Assembly: GCF_026967475.1 (NCBI RefSeq)
Contig: NZ_CP114058.1
Coordinates: 620,001-684,000 of the forward strand
Reading direction: 5' to 3'
From: Rouxiella chamberiensis
GTDB lineage: Bacteria; Pseudomonadota; Gammaproteobacteria; Enterobacterales; Enterobacteriaceae
Length of the DNA: 64,000 nt
The notes below the pieces were generated by a model. That model made no database searches and was not told the DNA's origin. It saw nothing but the letters and a program-made list of their open reading frames with translations. Shown here piece by piece: positions 10,062 through 18,677 of the stretch (the first letter of the stretch is position 1; each line of letters starts with the position of its first letter). Made by a program: the position numbers and the translations under genes.

Positions 10062-11032
10062 CTAGGCCTCCGCCTGCGCCGCCTTGCGGACTTTATTCAA
10101 CCAGTCATCAAGTAACGCCTGACGTCCCGCCCACAGACTTTCGGCCTTTTCCACATCCACGATTTCGAAACGTAAAAAATCACCGGGTTTGGCCTGACCC
10201 AGACGAGCGAGATCCGCGCGGATGACAGTGGCTATTTTCGGGTAACCGCCGGTCGTCTGGCGATCGTTCATGGCCACGATAGGCTGCCCGCTGCCGGGGA
10301 TCTGAATACTGCCGCGCGCGATGGCATCGGACACGATGTTAAAACCCTTGGTGTGAGCCAACGGGTTGCCGGTGAGGCGATACCCCATACGGTCGCTTTG
10401 CTCGCTCACCCGATAAACGTTGTCGACAAACTGGCGAAGCGCCGATGCATCAAAATGGTCGTCCTGCGGGCCTGCAATGACGCGAATCGGTCGCCTTTCA
10501 CGTTGCGGCATCAGGCGCTGTTCCGGCATGCCGTGTTCGCCCCGGGACGCAGGCAATCGATCGGCAAGCGGCAAGACATCGCCTTTTTGCAGCGGTCGGC
10601 CGGCAAAACCGCCGAGTCTGGCACGCATTAACGTCGACACACTGCCCATGACCGGTTGCACGTCAAACCCACCGGCCACGGCAAGATAACCGCGCGCGCC
10701 GCTCAGTGCGCGAGTGATGTTAATAATGCTGCCCGGAAACAGGGTAAAGCGACGGAAGGGCATCTGAACCTGGTCATCGACCGTCAGCGCCATATCGCCG
10801 GTAATGGCGACCGTGCAGGGACGCGCGCCCGTCAGGCGCAGCCTCGCCCCGGTCAGCGTAAATTCCAGTGCACCGGTATTGGCTTCATTGCCGACCAGCG
10901 CATTGGCCAGGGCAAAACTCATCTCATCCATCGCGCCCGAAGGAGGCACGCCGCAGTCTTCAAAACCAAAGCGGCCGAGATCCTGCAAGGTCGTGTACAA
11001 GCCGGGGAAAGCACCTCGAAACCGTTGTTCAT
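10062..11032 (-). CDS. pxpC: 5-oxoprolinase subunit PxpC, one frameshift
   Basis: Biotin-dependent carboxyltransferase-type domain protein (YbgK/KipA family), the C subunit of the ATP-dependent bacterial 5-oxoprolinase that opens pyroglutamate to glutamate. Recognisable parts: SPGLYTTLQDLGRFGFEDCGVPPSGAMD at the N-terminus, and DRMGYRLTGNPL, IPGSGQPIVAMNDRQTTGGYPKIATV. The start ATG at 11032 overlaps the pxpB stop (ATGA), giving MNNGFEVLSP; the frame then breaks in the C-run opposite 11004-11007, where one base is missing before GLYTTLQD. About 323 residues after repair. Probably translated coupled to pxpB. Confidence 0.9.
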
Positions 11033-11752
11033 TGCCATGTCCACGTGGGTAAATAGTCAGTCTGGGAGGAGAGATCCTGATACGCTTCGAGGTCAATCGC
11101 GCTGAAACGCACGCGATCGCCTGCGCGAAACAAAAAAGGGCTGTCGCGTTCGGGGGCAAAACTGCGTACCGGCGGTTCGTCCTATCAAATGCCAGCCGCT
11201 CGGCGCTTCGACCGAACCTACGGCGGTCTGCATGCCGCCGATGCTGATACTGCCCGCGGGCACCTTCAGGCGCGGCGATTCGCGGCGGGAGGTGTGCAGC
11301 AGCGGATCCAGCCCGCCGAGATAGGCGAAGCCCGGCATGAAACCTATCATGTAGACGCGATACGCCACCGCACTGTGTCGCGCGATCACCTCTTCGGTAG
11401 AGAGGTGGTGAAACTGCGCGAGCCAGTCAAGGTCGACGCCATTATCGCCGCCGTAATTGACGGGAATTTCCCACAGACGGACGGGATCGGCTTCGCCGTC
11501 GGGTTGAGATAGAAGATAGTGCAGCGTTGCAATCAGCGCGTGCTGGCGAGTCTGCGTAGAGTCATACCCTACGGTCAATGCGCGGTAAGTGGGCACCAGC
11601 GAAGTCACGCCTTTTACGCCCGCATGGCGCACCCGGGCCGCCAGCGCCGTGACGCGGGCGTTGACTGCTTCATCAATCACCTCGCCAAAATCGACATAAA
11701 CCGCCTGATCGGCGATGGGCAAAATCCGCCACGGTATTACGTGTTCAGTCAA
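11029..11752 (-). CDS. pxpB: 5-oxoprolinase subunit PxpB, one frameshift
   Basis: KipI/YbgJ family subunit B of 5-oxoprolinase. Clear motifs are YRVYMIGFMPGFAYLGGLDP, PRLKVPAGSISIGG and PSGWHLIGRT. After GRT the frame breaks at 11174-11175; removing one base gives GRTPVRSFAPERDSPFLFRAGDRV and leads to TWTWQ-stop at 11029, the normal family end. The extra base is a C directly after GAAC on the coding strand, a pattern repeated at three other loci. About 240 residues after repair. The stop overlaps the start of pxpC. Divergent from pxpA, whereas in E. coli all pxp genes are on one strand. Confidence 0.9.
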
Positions 11753-11804
11753 AACAGGATCCTCTCTACAGCCGCTATTTTAATCAGATTCAATATGGAA
11801 TACT

Positions 11805-11818
11805 TTTGGCATACCAAA
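11805..11818. promoter_or_regulatory. Palindromic operator in the pxpB/pxpA intergenic region
   Basis: TTTGGCATACCAAA, arms TTTGG/CCAAA. It is followed by a second inverted element GGTGTG...CACACC (about 11818-11838). A related sequence, TTGTGTATACCAAA, lies at 13744 upstream of the DUF1989 gene. Such spacing and arms suit a GntR/FadR-type dimer; the GntR gene at 17895 is the natural candidate regulator. Confidence 0.55.
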
Positions 11819-11942
11819 GGTGTGCTGTCAACACACCAAACAATTCTGGCCGCAGTCTTGCATGGCTTATAAGCAGACAACGGTAAGAGCCGCTTGAGAT
11901 AACGCAAAAAAGGTGCCAATTGCGCGCACAACGGGAGAGAGG

Positions 11943-12713
11943 ATGCTTATAGATTTAAACAGCGATATGGGTGAAAGCTTTGGTGCCTGGAAAATGGGTG
12001 AAGATGACGAGATGCTGTCGATTGTCACCTCGGCCAACATTGCCTGCGGCTTTCATGCGGGCGATCCGGATGTTATGGCCGACACGTTAAGCGCGGCGAA
12101 AGCGAAGGGCGTTGGCGCGGGAGCGCACCCAAGTTTTCTGGATATTCAAGGGTTTGGTCGTCGGCAGATTCTGGGTGAAACGCCTGACCAGATACAGAGG
12201 CAAATCATCTATCAGATTGGCGCCCTCAAGGCACTGGCCGAAAGTCAGGGTTACTCGTTGCAGCACGTCAAAACCCACGGGGCGATGGGCAACATGGCGG
12301 CCGAAGATCCGGAGCTTGCCAGGGCGGTGGCACAGGCTATTTATCGGGTTGATCCCGAGTTGATTATGGTAGTGATGCCGGGCATGGAAACGGAAAAGGC
12401 GGCCGAAAAGATGGGGCTGAAAATGGTGCGGGAAATCTATGCCGATCGCGCCTATACCGAAGCCGGTACGCTCGTCTCGCGCAAGTTGGCCGGTGCGGTG
12501 ATTCACGACCCGCAGCAGGCCGCCACACGGGTCATGCGCATGCTGGAAAGTCAGGCGATTATCACGCTGGAAGGGGTAAAATTGCCCACGCGTATCGACA
12601 GCATCTGTGTGCATGGCGATACGCCGGGCGCGGTAGAAATGGCGCGCCAGCTCCGCTCCCTGCTTGAAGCCAATGGCATGACACTGGCGCCGATGGCAAA
12701 AGTGATTGCCTAA
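11943..12713 (+). CDS. pxpA: 5-oxoprolinase subunit PxpA (LamB/YcsF family)
   Basis: 256 residues from ATG 11943, which follows the strong ribosome site GGGAGAGAGG. It starts MLIDLNSDMGESFGAWKMG and has SANIACGFHAGDPDVM, GAHPSFLDIQGFGRR, VKTHGAMGN and the end motif ICVHGDTPGAVEMA, all diagnostic of the YcsF family. PxpA is the A subunit of 5-oxoprolinase; with PxpB and PxpC it converts 5-oxoproline to glutamate. It is divergent from pxpBC across about 190 bp that hold the palindromes noted. An upstream in-frame ATG-like start at 11913 is less likely. Confidence 0.95.
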   Translation: MLIDLNSDMGESFGAWKMGEDDEMLSIVTSANIACGFHAGDPDVMADTLSAAKAKGVGAGAHPSFLDIQGFGRRQILGETPDQIQRQIIYQIGALKALAESQGYSLQHVKTHGAMGNMAAEDPELARAVAQAIYRVDPELIMVVMPGMETEKAAEKMGLKMVREIYADRAYTEAGTLVSRKLAGAVIHDPQQAATRVMRMLESQAIITLEGVKLPTRIDSICVHGDTPGAVEMARQLRSLLEANGMTLAPMAKVIA

Positions 12714-12720
12714 ACAGAGG

Positions 12721-12745
12721 ACCCGCCGTTAACGACGGCGGGTTT
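12721..12745. terminator. Hairpin between convergent pxpA and dehydrogenase
   Basis: Stem CCCGCCGT / ACGGCGGG (12722-12729 with 12735-12742), then TTT on the plus strand. It overlaps the stop codon of the minus-strand dehydrogenase. Confidence 0.65.
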
Positions 12746-13691
12746 CCCAGATCTCTGGATTGATTATCGACGCCGGACAGCAATCCTGAAGAGTCTCAAT
12801 CACGCCCGATACGGCGGCGCTGGCCATGCGCATGAGCGCCTGCTCTGCCGAGGCCGCCGCGTGCGGAGTCAGTACCACATTCGGCAACGTCGTCAGCGGG
12901 CTGGAGGCAGGCAGCGGCTCGACGGCAAACACATCCAGACCCGCTCCGGCTATCTCTGCGTTTTGCAATGCATGAATCAGCGCCGGTTCGTCTATCAGCG
13001 CCCCACGGCTGGTATTAATCAGAAAGGCCGATTTTTTCATCAGGGCCAGTTCCGCCGCACCAATCAGATTCTGCGTTTCTGGAAGTGAAGGCGCGTGCAG
13101 TGACACGATATCGCTTTCAGCCAGCAGGCTTTGCAGGCTGTGCGCCTTGTGCAAACCGAGTGCCGCCAACTCTTCGGCGCTGCGGCGGGTCAAGACCTGC
13201 ACGCGCATGCCCATCGCCTGCGCCAGTGTGGCCACTATCTGGCCGATAGCACCAAAGCCGACAATGCCCAGGGTTGCACCGAACAACTCGCTCAGGCCGC
13301 CCTGAAATCGGAAGGAAAATTCGCCTTTGCGCACGGCGCTGTCGGCGGCGGGAAGGCGTTTTGTCAGCGCGAACATCAATCCAAGGGCATGTTCCGCCAC
13401 CGAGCGATTATTGGCACCCGGTGTATTGAACACGACTATCCCCAACGCACTGGCAGCCGCCAGATCGATGCCGTCAATCCCGACACCGTGAACGGCGATT
13501 GCCCGCAGATTAGGCAGTTGCACCATACGAGTGCGTGAAAATTGTCCGCTGCGGTAAATGGCGGCGACCACATTTTCGGCGCGTGCATCCTCGCAGACGG
13601 CTTCTCCTACCAACGGTTCGATGCCGTTCTCCCTGAGTTGCTGCAAGCCGGAAAGGTGAATGGGTTGGGGAATCAAACAGGTTTTGTTCAT
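12729..13691 (-). CDS. D-isomer-specific 2-hydroxyacid dehydrogenase
   Basis: 320 residues with the NAD-binding motif GIVGFGAIGQ (about 144-153) and the catalytic triad of the family: Arg in NTSRGALID, Glu in DVFAVEPLP and His in LTPHAAAS. The region HGVGIDGIDLAAASALGIVVFNTPGANNRSVAEHALGLMFAL fits hydroxypyruvate/glyoxylate or phosphoglycerate-type dehydrogenases. Substrate not predictable. It is divergent from the DUF1989-ABC-ureohydrolase operon and shares a 110-bp control region with palindromic elements, so it probably belongs to the same regulon. Confidence 0.85.
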   Translation of the reverse strand: MNKTCLIPQPIHLSGLQQLRENGIEPLVGEAVCEDARAENVVAAIYRSGQFSRTRMVQLPNLRAIAVHGVGIDGIDLAAASALGIVVFNTPGANNRSVAEHALGLMFALTKRLPAADSAVRKGEFSFRFQGGLSELFGATLGIVGFGAIGQIVATLAQAMGMRVQVLTRRSAEELAALGLHKAHSLQSLLAESDIVSLHAPSLPETQNLIGAAELALMKKSAFLINTSRGALIDEPALIHALQNAEIAGAGLDVFAVEPLPASSPLTTLPNVVLTPHAAASAEQALMRMASAAVSGVIETLQDCCPASIINPEIWETRRR

Positions 13692-13721
13692 TTTTTCACT
13701 CTTTTAGATAAAAAATGTGCG

Positions 13722-13768
13722 CTTGGCATTTTAATTGCATTTCTTGTGTATACCAAAAGAATGCCAAG
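13722..13768. promoter_or_regulatory. Inverted repeats in the dehydrogenase/DUF1989 control region
   Basis: Nine-bp arms CTTGGCATT (13722-13730) and AATGCCAAG (13760-13768) surround TTGTGTATACCAAA (13744-13757). The latter matches 11 of 14 positions of the palindrome at 11805, suggesting one regulator for both promoter regions. Confidence 0.5.
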
Positions 13769-13801
13769 TTGGGTATTTGAATTTTTAGTGTGAGGAAACC
13801 T

Positions 13802-14470
13802 ATGACCGCCAAAAACGACGCTTCTCTGTCCGATTTCATATTGGATGCCACCCGCGGGACCGCCGTCGCGTTACAGCTAGGTCAGGTGTTAAGCATTACC
13901 AATCTTCAGGGAAATCAGGTTGTCGATGCATGGGCTGTGATGCAGTCCGATCCCTTTGAATACGCCTCGATGGAACATACCCGCTCCGTGAACAGCAATC
14001 TTTACTTTGAGCTGAACATGCCGGTAGTCAGTATCTACCGCCAGCCGATGTTCACGCTGGTGGGCGACACGACTCCGGGCCGTCATGACACCTTGCTGTG
14101 CCCCTGCAACGCGGCGATTTATCGCGAGCTGGGCTGCACGGATTACCACCGCAGTTGCACCGACAACTTCCATGAAGCGCTCGCGGAGCGGGGCATTTCG
14201 CTGCCCTTTACCCCGGCTTCGTTAAATTTGTTTATGAACGTGCCAATCACGCAGGCGGGGGAACTCGACCGCGTACCGCCGCATTCTGTCGCCGGTGACG
14301 TACTGCAACTGCGCGCCGAAGCGGATATTTATCTGGTGCTTTCTGCCTGCCCTCAGGACATCACGCCTATCAACGGCGCATCGCGCCAACCGGCCGACAT
14401 CGGGCTGGCGGTGACGTCGTCCGCCGGAGACAACAGCTATGCGAAAACCGTGCCGGAGGGAAGCAAATGA
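13802..14470 (+). CDS. DUF1989 protein (urea carboxylase-associated / carboxyguanidine deiminase family)
   Basis: 222 residues from ATG 13802, preceded by GAGGAAA; a GTG at 13790 is less favourable. The family core is visible: LGQVLSITNLQGNQVVDAW, YASMEHTRSVNSNLYF and the Cys-rich HDTLLCPCN...CTDYHRSCTDNFHEAL, followed by FMNVPI. Members beside urea carboxylase were shown to be subunits of carboxyguanidine deiminase in guanidine breakdown. Here there is no carboxylase gene; instead an ABC transporter and an arginase-family hydrolase follow. The stop overlaps the next start (ATGA), so this is the first gene of a four-gene translationally linked operon. Confidence 0.85.
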   Translation: MTAKNDASLSDFILDATRGTAVALQLGQVLSITNLQGNQVVDAWAVMQSDPFEYASMEHTRSVNSNLYFELNMPVVSIYRQPMFTLVGDTTPGRHDTLLCPCNAAIYRELGCTDYHRSCTDNFHEALAERGISLPFTPASLNLFMNVPITQAGELDRVPPHSVAGDVLQLRAEADIYLVLSACPQDITPINGASRQPADIGLAVTSSAGDNSYAKTVPEGSK

Positions 14471-15270
14471 TTGAATCATCAACGCCTTTATTAACCATCA
14501 AAGAACTGAACAAGAGCTATGGCGATCTTCACGTCCTGAAAAACGTGGCGCTGGACGTTCACAAGGGCGAAGTCGTGTCGATTATCGGTGCCAGCGGTTC
14601 AGGCAAAAGCACCTTTCTACGCTGCCTGAATGTAATGGAAATGCCGCAGAGCGGTTTTATGAATTTCGACGAGTTCGCATTCGATTTTCGTGACGGCGCA
14701 AGGGCGCAACCTACCGAAGAGCAGTTACGCCTGCTGCGCGCGCGCATCGGCATGGTGTTTCAAAGCTACAACCTGTGGCCGCACATGACGGTGCTGGAAA
14801 ACGTTATCGAAGCGCCGTTGCGGGTGAAAAAAATGTCCCGAAAGCTGGCGATTGAGCTGGCTGAAAGCCTGCTAAGCCGCGTGGGGCTGTATGAGAAGCG
14901 CCATCAATATCCGGCCAAACTGTCGGGCGGGCAGCAGCAGCGCGTCGCCATTGCCCGCGCACTGGCGATGAAACCCCAGCTGATGCTGTTTGACGAAGTC
15001 ACCTCGGCGCTGGACCCCGAACTGGTGGGCGAAGTGCTGTCACTCATGGCGTCGCTTGCCGATGAAGGCATGACCATGTTGCTGGTAACCCACGAAATAG
15101 CCTTTGCCCGCGACGTCTCATCGCGCGTGGTGTTTTTCGACCAGGGCGTCATGGCCGAAGACGGGCCGCCCAATCAGGTGCTGCATAATCCTGAAAGCCC
15201 GCGTTTACGCCAGTTTCTTAGCCGAATTTTGCACGAAGATTTCAAGGGATCGCAGGAGAACCGTCCATGA
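14467..15270 (+). CDS. Polar amino acid-type ABC transporter ATPase
   Basis: 267 residues of the HisP/GlnQ type. Walker A is GASGSGKST (about residue 40-48), the Q-loop is GMVFQSYNLWPHMTVLENV, the signature LSGGQQQR, Walker B LMLFDEVTSALDPE and the switch His in VTHE. An insertion after the Walker A helix (NFDEFAFDFRDGARAQPTEEQL) is the usual one for this subfamily. It overlaps the DUF1989 gene before it and the permease after it by 4 bp each. Confidence 0.93.
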   Translation: MIESSTPLLTIKELNKSYGDLHVLKNVALDVHKGEVVSIIGASGSGKSTFLRCLNVMEMPQSGFMNFDEFAFDFRDGARAQPTEEQLRLLRARIGMVFQSYNLWPHMTVLENVIEAPLRVKKMSRKLAIELAESLLSRVGLYEKRHQYPAKLSGGQQQRVAIARALAMKPQLMLFDEVTSALDPELVGEVLSLMASLADEGMTMLLVTHEIAFARDVSSRVVFFDQGVMAEDGPPNQVLHNPESPRLRQFLSRILHEDFKGSQENRP

Positions 15271-15923
15271 ACCAGATTTGGAGTGACATCAATACCTATG
15301 GCATGGGGTTTCTCGAGGCGTCGTGGACCGTGTTGCTGATTACGCTCTCGACCATCGTGCTTAGCTGGGTGTTTGGATTCGTGGCGGTGAGCGCCAAAAC
15401 CTCGAAGGTGAAATTATTCCGTGGCATGGGCCGGTTCTATATCTGGTTTATTCGCGGCACACCGGCGCTGATTCAGATTTTTGTGGTCTATTTCGGCTTT
15501 CCGCAAATCGGCATTCATCTGTCGCCGTTCGTGGCGGGCGTCTTTGCGCTGGCGTTGAACAGCGGGGCTTACGTGGCCGAGATTATCCGCTCGGGCCTGA
15601 AGGCGATTCCGCGCAGTCAGGTCGAATCGGCTTCTGCGCTGGGCATGAGCAAAAACGAGATTATGCGTCGCATCGTCTTGCCGCAGGTGTTTCGCATCGT
15701 GCTGCCGCCACTGACCAACGAGGCGATTTCAACGCTGAAAAATACCTCGCTGCTCTCGACCATCACGGTGATTGATATCACGCTGTACGCGCAGACCATT
15801 ATTTCCGCCACCTTCCGCCCGTTCCAGTTTTATATCGCGGCGGCCCTGATTTACCTGCTGCTGACCACGCTGTTGACCGAGCTTTCCGACTGGCTCGAAC
15901 GTCGTCAGGCACGCTTTAGCTGA
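15267..15923 (+). CDS. Polar amino acid-type ABC transporter permease
   Basis: 218 residues, about five membrane segments, HisM/GlnP type: WFIRGTPALIQIFVVYFG near residue 55 and the ATPase-contact EAA loop SASALGMSKNEIMRRIVLPQVFRIVLPPL. As the only permease gene in the operon it probably works as a homodimer. Starts 4 bp inside the ATPase gene and is followed 18 bp later by the ureohydrolase. Confidence 0.93.
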   Translation: MNQIWSDINTYGMGFLEASWTVLLITLSTIVLSWVFGFVAVSAKTSKVKLFRGMGRFYIWFIRGTPALIQIFVVYFGFPQIGIHLSPFVAGVFALALNSGAYVAEIIRSGLKAIPRSQVESASALGMSKNEIMRRIVLPQVFRIVLPPLTNEAISTLKNTSLLSTITVIDITLYAQTIISATFRPFQFYIAAALIYLLLTTLLTELSDWLERRQARFS

Positions 15924-15941
15924 TTATTACGGAGCACTGTT

Positions 15942-16892
15942 ATGAGCGTTTTACCGACCGATTCTCTGGAAACCCCGCGCTTTTGTGGCGTGCCGACTTT
16001 TATGCGCCTGCCGATGGCAACCAATTTGAGCCAACTGGATGCCGCCATTATTGGCCTGCCTTCCGATTCTGGCGCCCCGTTTCGCACGGGGGCGCGCTTT
16101 GGGCCGAATGCGGTACGAGCGATGTCTATCATGCTGCGTCCTATCAATCCTTATCGTAATGATATCAATGTGTTCGAGACGCTGCGCTGCGCCGATGCGG
16201 GCGATGCCGCCACTGTGCCGGGCTACGAAGAAGAGTGTCTGCAACGCATAGAGCAGGCGGTGTATGCCCTGTCCAGCGCGGGCGTGGTGCCGTGCGGTAT
16301 TGGCGGCGATCACTCGATTACGCTCGCCGAACTGCGCGCCGTAGCCAAAGTTCACGGGCCGGTGGCGCTGGTGCAGTTCGATTCGCACAGCGATACCTGG
16401 GACAAATATTTTGCCGATAAACGCTACAGCGCGGGTACGCCTTTTCGCCGTGCGGTAGAAGAGGACTTGGTGGACCCGTCGCATTCGATTCAGGTCGGGC
16501 TGCGCGGCTCGCTGTTTCGCACCTCCGACATCACGCAATCGCTGGATCTGGGCTACGAAGTGTTTACCACGGATCAGATGTTTGATCTGGGCATCAAGGA
16601 GATGGCGCAGCGCATTGCCGAGCGCACTGCGGGTCGTCCGACCTTTATCACCTTCGATATGGATTTTGTCGACCCCGCCTTTGCGCCGGGCGTACAGACG
16701 CCGGAAGCGGGAGGACCCAGCGCGCGTGAGGCGTTATTACTGCTGCGCGCGCTGAAAGGCATCAATATGGTGGGCTGTGACGTAACGGAAATCAGCCCGA
16801 TGTACGACGGGCCAGGGCAGATTACCTCGCTGCTCGGGGCAACTGTGATGGCCGAACTGTTGGCGCTGTTGGCCAGTGAACGCGCAGCATAG
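15942..16892 (+). CDS. Arginase/agmatinase-family ureohydrolase
   Basis: 316 residues with all binuclear metal ligands: His in GGDHS, Asp-His-Asp in QFDSHSDTWD, and the two Asp in TFDMDFVDPAFAPGVQTPEAGG. The N-terminal LETPRFCGVPTFMRLP and GLPSDSGAPFRTGARFGPNAVR are as in agmatinase, guanidinobutyrase and related guanidino-acid hydrolases. Members split urea from a guanidino compound. The family also includes nickel-dependent guanidine hydrolases. The substrate cannot be read from the motifs; DSHSD instead of the usual DAHxD is a small deviation. Its position inside a transporter operon suggests the substrate is the imported compound or its product. Confidence 0.88.
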   Translation: MSVLPTDSLETPRFCGVPTFMRLPMATNLSQLDAAIIGLPSDSGAPFRTGARFGPNAVRAMSIMLRPINPYRNDINVFETLRCADAGDAATVPGYEEECLQRIEQAVYALSSAGVVPCGIGGDHSITLAELRAVAKVHGPVALVQFDSHSDTWDKYFADKRYSAGTPFRRAVEEDLVDPSHSIQVGLRGSLFRTSDITQSLDLGYEVFTTDQMFDLGIKEMAQRIAERTAGRPTFITFDMDFVDPAFAPGVQTPEAGGPSAREALLLLRALKGINMVGCDVTEISPMYDGPGQITSLLGATVMAELLALLASERAA

Positions 16893-16958
16893 CGCGAGAC
16901 GTTGAAATAGTTACAACATACAGGGTATTTCCTTCACCTATAACTTGAGAGTGACATC

Positions 16959-17762
16959 ATGAAAATAAAACATTTTCTCGGCATGGCCACCGTTCTCGCC
17001 GCAGTGTCCATTCCTCTGTTTGCCAATGCGGCCGACAGCACTGCCAATCTTGAACTGCTGAAACCGGGCAAACTGTCTGTCGCGACAGAGGGCACCGATC
17101 CCCCGTTCAGCATGCGCGGCGCCAACGGCCAGCTCGACGGTCTGGAAATTCGGGTCATGAAAGAAGTGGCGCGTCGTCTGCATCTGGAATATACGCCGGT
17201 GATTACCAAATGGGACTCGATTCTGGTCGGTCTGCAAGCCAACCAGTTTGATATGAGCAGTGCGGCGATGGACATCACACCGGCGCGGCAGAAAGCTATC
17301 GTCTTCTCCGATGGCTGGATAGAGTCGGGCGGGCGCATTATTCTGCCGAAAAATTCGGACATCAAATCGGCGCAGGACCTGAAAGGCAAGCGAATCGGGG
17401 CACAGGTTTCCTCTACCTATGCCCAGTTGGCAATCGATCACGGCGCAACGCTCAAGAACTATATCGATGTCACGGCGGCGGTGCAGGATCTTGCCAACGA
17501 CAACATCGACGGGGTTATCAACGACTCCATCGGCAATGCCTATCTCATTAAGGATATGCATCTGCCGTTAACGCAAACGCCTGACTATGTGAGCGTTATT
17601 CAGAAAGGCTTCGCCTTCAAGAAAGGAAAACCGAATCTGGTGGCGGCAGTAAACAAAGCGCTGGCGGATATGAAGGCCGATGGCACCTATGCTAAACTCG
17701 TCACCCCTATTGTGGGCTTCGATCCGGCACCGAAAGATCCGGTACGCACGCTTCCTCAGTAA
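16959..17762 (+). CDS. ABC transporter substrate-binding protein, polar amino acid type
   Basis: 267 residues with a Sec signal peptide (cleavage after ANA, about residue 24) and the SBP_bac_3 fold: GKLSVATEGTDPPFSMRGANGQLDGLEIRVMKEVARRL, then ITKWDSILVGLQANQFDMSSAAMDITPARQKAIVFSDGW. No lipobox Cys, so it is a free periplasmic protein. It completes the transporter encoded just upstream. The conserved ligand-binding Arg/Asp of amino acid binders is suggested by ITPARQK but the ligand is unknown. Confidence 0.92.
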   Translation: MKIKHFLGMATVLAAVSIPLFANAADSTANLELLKPGKLSVATEGTDPPFSMRGANGQLDGLEIRVMKEVARRLHLEYTPVITKWDSILVGLQANQFDMSSAAMDITPARQKAIVFSDGWIESGGRIILPKNSDIKSAQDLKGKRIGAQVSSTYAQLAIDHGATLKNYIDVTAAVQDLANDNIDGVINDSIGNAYLIKDMHLPLTQTPDYVSVIQKGFAFKKGKPNLVAAVNKALADMKADGTYAKLVTPIVGFDPAPKDPVRTLPQ

Positions 17763-17840
17763 ACTGTGTCATGACCCTCGGCGGGACACAGTCTGGTTAT
17801 GAGCGCCTTGCAGGGTGCGCATCCGGGCGAGAAAAAGCAG

Positions 17841-17866
17841 GGCAGGCACCCGTGTCTGCCTTTTTT
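17841..17866 (+). terminator. Intrinsic terminator of the transporter operon
   Basis: Stem GGCAGGCA / TGTCTGCC with loop CCCG, followed by TTTTTT. Lies 80 bp after the binding-protein gene and before the GntR gene. Confidence 0.85.
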
Positions 17867-17894
17867 ATCAGTCTTGTTAATGTGAAATGACACC

Positions 17895-18566
17895 ATGGAT
17901 TCCATCAAAAGTACGTCTGATTTGATTGGTGAGCGCGAGCAGAATCTCGGCAGTAAAGCCTACGAGGTGCTGTTGAATATGCTGATTAACCGGGAACTGC
18001 CGGTCAATACGGTGCTCCAGGAAAGGAAGCTGGCCGAGTTGCTGAATATTTCACGCACGCCGGTTCGTGACGCACTTAACCGTCTGGAAAACGAAGGTTT
18101 TATTATCCGTACTGGCGGACGCACGCCGGTGGTGAAGGAGTTTTCCATTCGCGAGCTGATTGAAACGCTGCACGTGAGGCGCACGCTGGAATCCGAAGCC
18201 GCCAGCTTGTCGGCAGGGCGAGTGCCGGTCAAGGAACTGGACGCCATTGAAGCCGGTATCCGCAAGCTGCTTGCCGAAGAAAACCCAAGCCCGCAGGAAG
18301 ACTGGGAAATCGATAGCCGCTTGCACACCGCGCTTGCGCAGTACAGTGGCAATCAGTTGCTGACGCAATATATAGAAAGCCTGCGACTTAAAACGCGGAT
18401 GTTTAACCTGCGTCAGGTACCTGAGCGGTTTGTCAGCGGCCACCATGAGCATCTGGAAATCATCGCGGCGTTACGCAGCGGAGATGCCGAAGCCGCGCGC
18501 GCCGCTGCCGCCAGACACATCGATAATGTGCGCGAAAGCATTGTTCGTCGTTTAAGTCAGCTCTAA
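17895..18566 (+). CDS. GntR family regulator, FadR/FCD type
   Basis: 223 residues: winged helix at residues about 18-85 (GSKAYEVLLNMLINRELPVNTVLQERKLAELLNISRTPVRDALNRLENEGFI) and an FCD ligand domain (VRRTLESEAASLSAG, HTALAQYSGNQLL, HHEHLEIIAALRSGDAEAARAAAARHIDNV) with the metal-binding His residues expected. It follows the transporter operon on the same strand but after a terminator, so has its own promoter. Likely controls the whole 10-18 kb block through TTTGGNATACCAAA-like sites; this is inferred. Confidence 0.88.
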   Translation: MDSIKSTSDLIGEREQNLGSKAYEVLLNMLINRELPVNTVLQERKLAELLNISRTPVRDALNRLENEGFIIRTGGRTPVVKEFSIRELIETLHVRRTLESEAASLSAGRVPVKELDAIEAGIRKLLAEENPSPQEDWEIDSRLHTALAQYSGNQLLTQYIESLRLKTRMFNLRQVPERFVSGHHEHLEIIAALRSGDAEAARAAAARHIDNVRESIVRRLSQL

Positions 18567-18677
18567 TGTCGTCGATTGCGGTTAAAATCTCCCAACCATG
18601 CGGTTATTTTTACCCATTTGGCAATAGATTAATAACGAATAAAACCATTATCGAGCGCAAATTATTTTAATCAGTGG

